Part shown: positions 24,517 to 35,452 of the stretch, piece after piece | How the letters are laid out: each line of letters opens with the position of its first letter | Numbering within the stretch: position 1 is the stretch's first letter | Assembly (NCBI RefSeq): GCF_018139145.2 | Contig: NC_059473.1 | Span: forward strand, 65,764,707 to 65,828,706 | Length of the DNA: 64,000 bases | Direction of reading: 5' to 3' | Source of the DNA: Gymnogyps californianus | Taxonomy: Eukaryota > Chordata > Aves > Accipitriformes > Cathartidae | Made by a program: the position numbers and the translations under genes | The notes under the pieces: model-generated | Database searches by the model: none | The model's input: the letters and a program-made list of their open reading frames with translations, nothing else | Told to the model about the DNA's origin: nothing

Positions 24517-24592
24517 TTGTCTAACTTAGTTGTTAGACAATTATACTACTATCATACTTTTTTGTACTACTATTATACAATTATACTACTAT
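24517..24592. repeat. Stem-loop followed by a spaced direct repeat
   Basis: TTGTCTAAC (24517-24525) and its exact reverse complement GTTAGACAA (24532-24540) flank a 6-base loop. ACAATTATACTACTAT then occurs at 24537-24552 and again at 24577-24592, a 40-bp period within a TACTAC-rich stretch. The pattern looks like local slippage or duplication around a hairpin. Confidence 0.8.
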
Positions 24593-26245
24593 ACCACTAC
24601 TATACTTCGACAAGAACAGAGTGTGCTCTTCTGGCTCTAACTACCCACTGAGACAATCGTAATCCTGAGTACTTTGCGCAACCAGCTGACCATGGAAGCA
24701 GAGACAGCGCAGACCCTTTTGCCCCAAACACAGGCTGTCCTTTAGTACGCTTACTGATGCAAATCCCCAGGTCACAGTTGACTACAATACATGCAGCTGA
24801 TGTATATATGTATCCCATAAAAATAGTGAAAGTGTTGAGATTAAGCTGTAAGTTATTGATACAACTGCACCTATGAAGATCTTGCAGCTCTGCATTATAA
24901 CACAGTTTATTTAAAAAAAATTGATGAAATGTGGAATAATTCATTAGAATGACTAACGCTGATATTACAATAAAAAGCAGAGGATACGTTTGACCCAGCT
25001 TTTCCCAATTACCACTTTGCTCCCCTACAGTCAGTCTCACCTCCTAAAATCTACTTCTTTTAGCAGAGTTTTAGTTTGTCACTTTTTGATTAGTGTAGAA
25101 GTGCACAGCTATCACCACTGTGCTGTAGAGACATCTTGTTTGACGTATTGAGTATGTAGGAACAAGAAGTCTCTTCCTGCCAGAAATACCAGAGAAAAAA
25201 TGAAATAAGTGAATTGCCTCACAGTGCACTAAACACTGTACAATATATATCCAGCAACTCCTTGCCACTTGCACAGCACATTGTGCAGGAAATGGTAAGA
25301 GGGAGGAAGACAACAACAAAAGTGGCCAAATGTATGGAGAGTGAAGTATCAAAATTAGGGGTAACATTAAGAAGGGGGAAAACTGAGAAGAGAGGGAAAG
25401 GAAAAGAGTGTGTTTTCAGGCAAAATGTTTTTGGAAAAGAAGCTTTTGAACAGTGAGCAAACGCTGTTTTAATCTGCTTTGCCCATCTCCATAATCAAAT
25501 TTTCCTTCTGCTGGGATCCATCCACAAGTTAGGAGGAACTTCTGAGTTAGGCTTAACTTTTCAAGTCAGGAGAGGTAACAGTATGTTCTCGGCATGCCGC
25601 ATCCTTTTCTGCCTTTTGCCTCATTAGAAACCAAATCTGTTAGAGCACACCACTTAAGAGACCTTTTAACTTCTTAACGTATCCATTGCCTTTCACGCAG
25701 ATGTTTCCCATGCTGAAACTGCCAGAGAGATTTCTGAGAAATCTCCATCTGTCGTATGACATGCTGAATGCCACGAGGTAGCTAAATCCCTTACCCAGTC
25801 TGACTTGCCAGTGAGATGACTCTGCAGACAAGATGTGAAACTGTGTGGGCTGGATTTCTCCTGCAGGCACATTTCCACTGAAAGGCAGTTGCTTTCAGAT
25901 GAACACAGGTCCACGGGATGGCAGAGAGTCCATTCCTCCTTCAGTCCTTGTCTTTGCACTGTTGGTGACCTGGCTTCACACTGGGCAGTCTGGTAGCAGA
26001 TGGCTTTTTCCCCTCGGGGAAAAGTTTTACAAGATGAACTGGAAGAGTTAAAAGTGGTGAGTCAGATTTCCCTGGATAGGAACAATTATTTTTCTTCAGA
26101 GAAAACTACCTCTCAATACTTGCTTGCCCATCAGCTGGTAAAAGAGGACTCTGAGCCAGATCAAGGACTTTGGAGGGCTACTACTAGTAATCAGTAGTCA
26201 CATAATCTCCCGATTATGAAAACAGTGAGACACAGCCGCCCTGTA
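24593..26245. other. Unique non-coding DNA
   Basis: A 146-codon minus-strand frame (24600-25040) is among the longest in the window. It has no recognisable domain or splice signal, and I treat it as chance. An 18-bp palindrome, TTTTCCCC-TC-GGGGAAAA, lies at 26006-26023. Confidence 0.5.
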
Positions 26246-26284
26246 TCTTTGAAAGGTGGGTAAGATGTTGTCTTTGAAAGGTGG
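26246..26284 (+). repeat. Short direct duplication, 25-bp period
   Basis: TCTTTGAAAGGTGG occurs at 26246-26259 and again at 26271-26284. This is a small partial tandem duplication typical of replication slippage. Confidence 0.85.
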
Positions 26285-27109
26285 TACCAAGCAGATGTTA
26301 ACAAGGATCTATCAGATGATTTGCTTCCTGAAAAATCACAGCACTGACACAATTTAAACCAGATTTTTGCTTGCCTAACTACAGGTAAACAGGTTGGAAA
26401 ATGTTGGCCTGGATACTGTCAAGTTTTGTCTATTAAACACTATGTCAGATACAAAAAACACTGAAGATCTGCTGCTATCGTGCAGATGATTTGCAGAAAA
26501 CCCAAGTAAAAATATAGCCTTGTATCACACATTTTAATAAGTCTTATTCTTTCCTTCTCCAGCTGGGTGGTTGTCTCACACAAATGCCAAGAAATGAAGT
26601 ACAGTACATACTGTACCTGTAGTTTATGCATCTATTATTTGTGCAGATTTTTTCCGCCAGTAGATCATTTTGGGCAGGAATTGGTTGCCAGCTAGGAAAG
26701 GAGAGAAGGAAAAACAAAATAATGTCCCTTAGGGTGGGTGGTACTAGTAAGCAGAACATTATTGGTCTGTGCAGGCAGCAGGATCTGGGTTTGCTCATTG
26801 CTCCTTCTCTGAGCATGGCAATAGAGGAGAACTATTACGGGAGCCACAAGTCCAGCATGCAATTAGGGTTAGGTAAAGGGATTGAGTAATCCTGCAATGG
26901 TTGCTGTTACATAACTTGTAAGACTGTGCCCAGGGAACAGAGATGTAACTTAATACTACGGCAGCAATTCTTAACACTGTGACTGCCGAGGGTCAATTGC
27001 TATTCCCATTAAAAACCTTGTTTTGCAGCTAATTTAGAACCCAGACACTTTAATTCACAGCAGGCTAAAGCTTGGCATACACACTATTTTTTTTTCCACT
27101 TTGAAAGCT
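26285..27109. other. Unique non-coding DNA
   Basis: No supported genes or known repeats. Confidence 0.5.
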
Positions 27110-27170
27110 TAAATTAATTAGATAACAATAAAAATAGAATATAATTATAACTATTGTTATCATTAATTTA
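27110..27170. repeat. AT-rich long hairpin (20/18-nt arms, 23-nt loop)
   Basis: The left arm at 27110-27129 (TAAATTAATTAGATAACAAT) pairs with the right arm at 27153-27170 (ATTGTTATCATTAATTTA) except for a two-base bulge. The loop is AT-only apart from one G and one C. It could be a decayed small inverted-repeat transposon, or a cruciform-forming or homeodomain-rich (TAATTA) regulatory site. Confidence 0.75.
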
Positions 27171-27829
27171 GACCCAGATCATTTAAAACAGTGAAAGGAG
27201 CTTGATGGTTTTAGACTTGTATTTTCTTCAGTTAACACATGTTCAGTTTATAGCTCAAAGCATATATTAGTCAGTCACTGTACTGGAAGCCTTTTCCTTT
27301 GCACTCTGTCTACTGTTCTGCTTAATATACATTTAATTTACACCCCATTAATTTATATTTAATCTGATACATTAGTTCTGGTTCTCAATACCTAATAATA
27401 GAACATTTGAAAGAAGCACTAAATTATTTTTCTTTATAAGACTGATTTTTTCTTTGTTGTTCTACAGAGTATTTTCCATTCACGTTATTTTGTTAGCAGT
27501 GTTAACCATTACTTTGCAGCAAGATTTTTCATTTTGTAATTGTCATCTACCTAGAGATTATTGCTATAGTGCCACTCAACTGTAAAAAATTCTAAGTACA
27601 TGGAAAGACTTAATTTGAGCCCCGACTGAATTTCTGGTTATAATGCACTCTTGTTATAAATTACTTTATTACTTCATCATTTACTTCTGTGGCATCTAGC
27701 CAACAGAAAAATAGGAACTTTCCTGAACTTGGCAATCTTGTGTAAAGCAAAAACAACCCCAACACACAACAGAAGGTTTGTTTGATTAAGGTGACAGAAC
27801 TGGATGCGTTAGATAATGACTTAATTCAG
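27171..27829. other. AT-rich unique DNA
   Basis: Very AT-rich, with many TTAATTTA/ATTTAATT-type motifs, and no gene or family recognised. Confidence 0.5.
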
Positions 27830-28138
27830 ACAGATTATAGCTGGCCTATGGTCCTGAGCAAAGCTGCACCGTTGCAGGGGAGGTCTACGGCGTGGTGTGC
27901 TCCACAGCTCGTCCCCAAAGAAAGGCTGTAATATTCTGTGGGCACACAACATGTACCTCATGATAACAGATCCACCACAGCGTAACACTGTGGGAGCTGG
28001 AGGCCAAAGTTTTAACCTATGTCTACCCCCATTGCACCATTTGGGAAGATCAGGTATAGTCAAGGCATAGGCTAACAACGGATGATTTGTGCTACTCTTC
28101 TCAAAATAGCCACGAACCTGGACACAGAAAATAAAGAC
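27830..28138 (-). other. Candidate exon or old repeat: 100-codon open segment behind a strong acceptor
   Basis: On the minus strand a pyrimidine-rich tract ending GTCCAG (TCTTTATTTTCTGTGTCCAG, just above 28100) leads into an open frame of roughly 95 codons that ends at a stop near 27822. The segment is clearly richer in GC than the flanks and has several CpGs. The translation (for example GRHRLKLWPPAPTVLRCGG) matches nothing I know. It could be a terminal exon, a conserved element or part of an unrecognised repeat. Confidence 0.25.
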
Positions 28139-31100
28139 CAAGGGCGTAGCTCATTAATCCAATTTTTTTGCTAATCTATGGAACTGCATGGAAAACACTT
28201 GAAAAACATGAAAACGCAAAAATTCATCAGTCTACTACAAAGAAGTTAGACTTTTCTCCTCTTTCTCAGATAGCCTCATTAGGTTCAGTAGTACTTTTTT
28301 CAGAAGACATATGGAGTAGGACCATAGTCTCTCTATGGCAGCAGTTCCAAGATGGGATTGTAAGTTAGAGATCATAATTGTACATACAATGTTTCAGCTG
28401 AGTTAGGATGGCTAATTTTATTCTCAGTTTTAGCTCTTGTCCTTGAGGATTATTAAAAACAAAATGAGCTTTGTAAACATGACTACTGAACATCACAGTA
28501 TGCAGAGGGAGATTATGTGATGCTGGAGGGTTATCCCAAATCAGATTATGGAGGTTTCATGTTTATGAGTTGCATAAATTTATAACCATTATCTTCACAA
28601 AAAAACATGTAAAGGATTATTTATAGGGTCATTTTGCTTTCAAAAGTACTTCTGTAATGGTGTTGTATTATATCCTTCCATGCCTTTGCAAAATGTTTTA
28701 TTAATCAGATCTTTCTTATTGTACTTATTTAAATGCTGTGCACGTTTACACTTAATATTCTGTGAATTTACAGAAAAAGGAAAACCAGGCATTCATAACA
28801 GAAGAAATAGGCTTTGAGTGCTAGGTGGAAAATAGCAAGGGGAGAAGTAAAGCAAAGAATGTTAGTCAAAACCTGTTGTAATCATTTGGCCCCAGGAGAC
28901 ATTTAATTTGTTTTTTGTTCCTGTTCCAATGTATTATAACATTATTGGAGTTTACTTCATAGGTCAAGTGTCACTAAGAAACTGCATATTTTATTTAGCA
29001 TTATGGGTTTCAAACCTGCCAGAGAGTCAATATTTATCAGGGACACTACATTTAATATTTTTGTTTTCTACATAGCCTAACCCACACTCTAAAATTGAGA
29101 ACTTAGTCAGTGGTCCATTCAGTCTACCTCTATCTGTAACTGTGTGTACTAATTCAAACTGCCAGCTGCCAAAAGCAAGACAGAGCTAGAGTCTTGTTAA
29201 CTTATTATTAAATGTTGTGGTTTTGCAGTTATTGGACTACCCATGACCAAATTCAAGTTTTGGTGGTGGTTTTGGTGCTATTTTGGGACTTTCAGTCTAG
29301 GAAATGAAGAATTTGCATGTGTTTTTTAACACGCACTATTAAGAAAAAAAATCTGAAGCTATTCCATCTGTTTCATGACTTTAATCAGGTGCATTCTATT
29401 TCTTTGCTCAGTCACAGAAATAGCAATGGTACTTTCTTTAAAATCTACCACAATTTTGAAATTATTTATTTTTTAGGGGTAGCAAAATCTTTTTAGAAAG
29501 AACAAGAATCTAAATTCAGCAGCATTCTGATTTGCCTTTGTCTTGGTTTTCATTAGCTGTTCCATTTCTTGGTTTTAAGTTGTATTAAAAATGCCAGAAA
29601 CGGCCAAGATAGAACCTAGTCCTGAGATTTTCAAGTGACTAGATGGAAGAACTAGAAATCTCACCAAAATGCCTGTCCATTGCCCGACCAATTTTGCAGA
29701 CTAGCTCTTGCCAATACTTACCCAAACCCAGCTGAAATTCCATCTGAAGCCTTTGAAGTCCTTCTGGAAAAGTAATTAAAAAGAGTGACTTGTTAATCAC
29801 TCATTAACTCACAAATAACTACTTGAAACCTTATATTGTGACTTGGTTGAACTGTCAGTAGGGCTGTTTCCATTTTCTTTGACGTTAGTGTTTTGACATT
29901 TGGGATTCTCAGAACCCAACATCAAGATCTAAATATAAATAACTGCTTTTTTTTCTCCTGGTGAAACAGTCTCGTATTTTTTCCATAATTGACTTCATGA
30001 TGTTTAGACTTAAAACATTCAGGGTTCAGCAACTCTATGTCAGAGCTATCTTTGATTGTGCAATGGCAGAACAGCAAGGGCTTTTAGGAGATGGACACAG
30101 CACAGAAGCAGGGGAAGCAAAGCCAGTATGGATTTGCCCTGATCCAACACTATTTTTGACGGTTTCTTTTAGTGATGAGCTGCCCAAAGAAGGGAGAAAG
30201 GCATTGTTATGAAGAGCCATAAGTTTTAAGACTCTTTTTTTTGCTTTGTTTTTAATAGATGTTATCTGATATCACTCAAATATAAGAGGCAAGGGCAGGA
30301 AAAGAGGGTATAAGGATGAGTCATCAGGCAAACATGCCAGCCTTCTTGCCGATCAGAAGAATTCCTCTGAGGTCAGCCACAGAAACCCTCCATCTGTATC
30401 AACAGCCCAAGAGAAAGCCAAGAGCACATGGAAGGGGCACAGGAAGGACCTGCAAATTGCAAATGGTTCCTTTTGAGACCTGTCAATACCTTCTCACACA
30501 AAGTGCCACATCAGTTCTGGGGAAGACAAAAACATAGAAAAGAGTCCACAACTGGTGACAGCAGTTGTTAGAGGCAACATCTTTTGTACGAAACAGTGAA
30601 GAGAGCAGGAATGCTGAGCAGATGTGATGGTGGTTTTCAAAATATGGGAAGTTATAGAAAAAGCATGCGGGCTCTTATATTTAGCCTTTTTCATAATACA
30701 AGAAAGATGATGTGCCGATGAAATCGAAAGGCAGCAGATGTGAAACAAATGGAAAAATTCTCAGAGTTCCTGATTAACTTGAGGAACTCACTGACACTAG
30801 ACATCACTGAGGTCAACAGCTTAAACCCAGGCAAATTAGAAAAAAAGTGAAAACCCTAGTAGCTACTCTCATGTCTAGCTCCAGGGACTCCCCATTCTGC
30901 AGAGTGCATCTGTTCCACTTTGTATTTGAACAGCAAATTGGTTAAGCTGTTCCTTGTAATATAAGTAAGCAAGGTCATGCTTGCAGAATGGGATCTTCAA
31001 GTAGGATTAAAAAGTCACTTTAAAAATTGTTATAAGAATGGCAAAATTATCTTTGATGACTGTTTTCAGCACTTTGCTATCAAAGATTCATTGGAGATTG

Positions 31101-31789
31101 TTGTTGGAAACTTTATTCTGATTTCCTAGGGCAGCCCTTGTTTTCCTATGCTGTTGGATTTCAGGTAGAGGAGGAGTGCTTCTGCTGCCCCTTGCATGAG
31201 TCTAGATTAACAGGCTGGCTAACTGCACAGACATTTACTAAAATCTTAAGAAAAACAAGAGCTGAAATCTATGTTTAATGTTCCAGCTGTCTGCAGATTG
31301 AAGAATAAAGTAAAAATTTAAATGAGCTCACCAAAAATAATGAAGTCTGGCTGAAAACCAGCTCGGCAAGAACAGAGTTTAAAATCTGGAGTTACTCTGA
31401 GTACTGAATCTGATTCCAGTAAAGCTTTAGTATGATTCCAGCAAAAATCCAATTTCCTTGCTGTTGTTTTCTCTGGTAACTACTTTTTAAAAACAGTTGT
31501 ACCCATGCCATCCCTTCCAGAAAATGGTTTGAAGTGGATATAAATAAGGATAAGACTTTGACCACTATTTTCCCTTTTGAATGTCGTGATAATTGGTGCA
31601 GGTTTTATGAACACAAGAAACAGTTGATGCCCCGCCCAACGTTTCTTATCTATCCAAAAACTCATATCAAAGGAAATGAAAACAAATACTAGTGTCTAAA
31701 ATCTAATCTAAATAACACCCAGCTGCAAAATGGAACAATAGGGGGTTGTGTTTCCGTCAAATTTGGGCCTCCAGATGACTATGAGTAGG
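28139..31789. other. Unique non-coding DNA with conserved-element look in parts
   Basis: About 28880-29060 is AT-rich but of complex sequence and could be a conserved non-coding element. No coding signal, RNA gene or repeat family can be supported elsewhere. Confidence 0.4.
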
Positions 31790-32028
31790 CACTGCCCTAA
31801 GGTTAGGCATGTGTTTCTTTGAGACGCTGTTTACTGCTGAAAATTCCCATTGGAGGCTCTTGCTCCATCAGAAGGACCTTACTAGTTTGTCGCAAAAGGA
31901 GCTGATAGCAGAGATTCATCCGACGCAGGTAACACTGAACGATGCTAGAACCGATGCAGAAGGAGCACAGGTGCTGACCTGAAATGTTTGGCATCGGTCT
32001 GAAATGAAAGATATATATGACCAAACAG
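31790..32028. other. CpG-containing segment with coding-like frames on both strands
   Basis: On the plus strand a 57-codon frame starts at ATG 31809 and includes SHWRLLLHQKDLTSLSQKEL. A strong donor-like CAG|GTAACA lies at about 31928, and an acceptor-like ctcttgctccatcag upstream. On the minus strand a 73-codon frame follows ATCTTTCATTTCAG, ends at a stop at 31803 and uses GC-ending codons (CTG, CTC, CAG, ATC, TGC). Several CpGs are kept in AT-rich surroundings. I recognise neither product. Constraint is more likely than chance, but the strand is undecided. Confidence 0.3.
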
Positions 32029-35000
32029 GTGAGTTCTGTGCAGTTTATCTGTATTTATGTACCAGAATAACTTGACCAGGAAAAAGCTGAATGTCAAATC
32101 CACAGTGTACTGAAAATATTCGGATACATCAGAGGTACTTAAAAACTTACTGCATGTAAAAACCCAGATTTACCTATGCAGAAGATAAAGTTCTTTGTAA
32201 AGCAAGTTGATGCAACGGATATTTCTGTTAGGTGGATCCCTTAGCTAAGATTGAGCAACAGATTGGTCTCAAGAAAGTCCCATTAACGTCATAAAGGACT
32301 CATTTTTTATGTCCACAGTACATGAAACTGCAAGGAAATACCCCCCAATAACTGCAAATCAGTATATTGTTCAGAAGAGATTACAGGGTGATACGAAGCG
32401 TTCCAATAAATTGTGAAAATGTTAGCAGACTTCTAAGTGCATTAAACAGAAAAGCAAGAAAAGAAGAAGGGAAAAGTCTTCTTTTTAATATTATGATCTC
32501 ATAGCCAAAGGAGCAGTGTAATAAAACTTTCAGTAACAACAATCAATGAAATGTTTGTGAAAAACCATTTGACATGTTGTAGGTCAAATGACAAAGCCAG
32601 CACAGAGTGCAGGAAAAGAAATGCCTGACCTGTGACAATAGAAGAATGTTGTTACAGTTTGTAAAGCAAGAACAAATAAGGGTGGAATATATTAGCCACA
32701 GTGGAAGGGAAGAAAACCCTATACAGCAAATGGCTTTGAAATATGGAATTATTGTGACTGTCACCAAGTCAAAGCACACTCCATGTTGCACAGCCAGTGC
32801 AACAGTGGGAGTTGTCCTTCTGCAAGCACACTCAGATATGAGCTGACTAGAGAATTCATTTTATTCTGAACTAAATGAATGCCTAGTACAACATAAAAGA
32901 CTACAAAAATGAAGCCCTTTTGATAAATAACCAGTGCATGTTGTTGGTAGATTAGACCATATGCTCACACGAAGGAAAAACATTGCCCAGAACTATTTAA
33001 ATTGCTACCATTACATCAGCCCCAAATAATAAAAATAGCAGAGAACTTTTTACAGATAAAGTCATTCTTAATTCAACAGAAGGAAATGGATTGCACAAAA
33101 ACATTATTGCAACAGAAAACAGGCTTTTATTGCCCCCCCAAGGTCTCGAGATTTTAGCAGGGGCTTAGTGAACGCAATCACAGAACAAAAATGCAAGCAA
33201 TACATTTGCCAGGAAGCATCCCATTGACATTGCTACCAAATTTGGAGATGGCCTTGGAGCAAGAGCTGGAAAATTGAAAATAAATAAATAAAAAGGACAC
33301 GTCATTATTAAAAAGAAAATATGAAAACATGCAACTGATTAGAGCCATTGAAAAAACTCAACATCACAAAATGGTCATGAAACATGAGAAAGCGAAGGCT
33401 GGTTTTGACACATATACTTCAACATTTTAGAGAAAGAGATGCTGTTTTAGCGAAAGAGGCAGTGACGGGACAAAAATCAAATGATGCTACGTTTGAATAC
33501 AATAGAAAGAGATTTTTCAACTTGATTTTTGGCACATTTTTCACAAAGAAGTGAAACTCTCAGCTTCATTAAAATGAAGATCTACAGAGATTGTGTTATT
33601 GTCTTTGGGAAAGATGGGAAAGACCAAAAGAATTGTCAGGTTTCTGAGCTATACTGATGAACATTATGGGCTATGGGTTACACAATTTGGAACGAAAACA
33701 GTCCAACGATGGGCCATTTTCCAAAAAACTAGTTTTCACAGCCATTTTATATTTCTTTTTTCATAAAATAGCCAATGTCATTTTAAACTTTATTTATGCT
33801 TTTCCTTTAACCATTTTAATAATTTTTAGAATGTTAAATTATTTTTTCAAATGGTAGTTTTCATCTTGGAAAAATAACTTTTGGCTGGAAAAAATGTAAA
33901 AGAATTCTGGAGATAATTTCAGGAGCTATGTAGACATTTCATACAATGTTACAGGGAAGTAAAATGGGTCACTTAAGCAGTAGGAAATTGGGAACAACTT
34001 ATATTCAAGGAGCTCTAGCAGACAAACAACAGGTGCATTCTGTTCCCAAAATACTACTCTGTTCCCAAAGTTTCAGTAAGTCAAATCATCACTGTGATTA
34101 TTTCTTCTCCCACCTCTTGTCTCCATACTCAATATGGATCATATGCTCTGAGACAGGATTTGGTCCTTATGAATTTATACAACATCTGTCATAGAGACCC
34201 TCTGATATTAATTGCAATCTAAAACCACCAAAGCAATCAAGAGGGATAAAAACACCTTTTAATCTGTATTTCTTCCATATGCTAAATGTCAGGTGATCAA
34301 TGACAAACATTAAAATAATATATTTCCATTGGCTAGCATTGTGTTGCAGTGTCCTCATGACAAGTTTCTGAAATCCCTGTAGAATATGTAGAAAACCGCC
34401 AGTGCCTTAGTAAATAACTCAGTATAAACACTTTCATTTGTGAAAAGCAGATGTGTTTCTCACAACTGCCATTGCAGAAGAATAACATCAGACATCTAGC
34501 CATGAAGTGGAATTTCTTCAGGATTTATCAAGGCAACTGGAAAGAAGTAGCTTTTAGAGCTACTAGGACGTCAGAATGGGCAGCAAGATGAGATCACAGG
34601 AGAAAACGGGCATTTCACTGCTTTTTCTGCAGGGCACGTGTGCAGAAGGCAGTTTGAGGAGGATGAGCTTCCGGAGAGCAAGAAGGAAGAGGCTGGGTAC
34701 TGCTCTCTTCATTGCCAGTGAGAGAACAGAAAGTAGCCAAAAGCTATTGAAAATACTTATGTTAATACACATCAAACTTTGAGAGCTTTTTGTAGTCCAG
34801 TATTTATCTAAAGAATAATCCCATTTGCTTTGTCATTTTGACTTCTCTGCCAAGTTTAGCTGAAGCCAGTCCAGAAAAGTCAGAGAAGCTCATATCTAGT
34901 ACTTCTAGCTGTCTTTCTTGAAGACGAAAGAGCAAAAAAGAGCAAAGTTCTGTCATCAGGAAAGGCTTTTTTATTTATAGACTTGTTTGTTTGTTCCACA

Positions 35001-35410
35001 GGTGCTACTCAGTGTAGCCATGTCTCATCATCAGAAAAAAAAATGAGAAAGAAAAAAAGGACTCTTACTGAAGGAAAATAATATTTTTTCCCTCTCAGTT
35101 GGCGATTTTCTCTGAGGTCAGCCAGGTATGTGGGACTTTCTGTTTTTCCCACAGTATTGTGATTTGCTTCCCGTTGACAGGAAATGTTAGCTTTTGTAGT
35201 AGGCATATCACTTGCTTTGGAAATTGTAATATAACTAGTGCTCTGAATCAGATTTTGTTTGAATTGGTGTAAATCTAGAATTATCCCAGAAATAAAAGGC
35301 TGAAAAAAAATTACAGAGAAAAACATATTTGCTACAATTTGGAAGTCTCACCTCATCATTTGTTAATTACGTGTGGTAGTTATGCCATGTGCAGTAACCT
35401 GAGATATCAG
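32029..35410. other. Unique non-coding DNA
   Basis: AT-rich, with short frames only and A-rich purine runs near 33260-33320 and 35030-35060. No supported features. Confidence 0.5.
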
Positions 35411-35452
35411 TCAAGAGCAAATAGTACTTTTTCAAGAGCAAACAGTACTTTT
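35411..35452 (+). repeat. 21-bp tandem duplication, two copies
   Basis: TCAAGAGCAAATAGTACTTT at 35411-35430 is followed by TCAAGAGCAAACAGTACTTT starting at 35432. Apart from one T-to-C difference the two units are the same. It is a recent slippage duplication. Confidence 0.9.

Noticed and set aside
24600..25040. 146-codon minus-strand frame
   Set aside because: No domain, codon bias or splice signals; frames of this length are expected by chance in 64 kb.
26000..26197. 65-codon hydrophilic frame with a donor-like GTG|GTGAGT
   Set aside because: The donor-like site lies inside the frame and no matching acceptor or homologue is evident.
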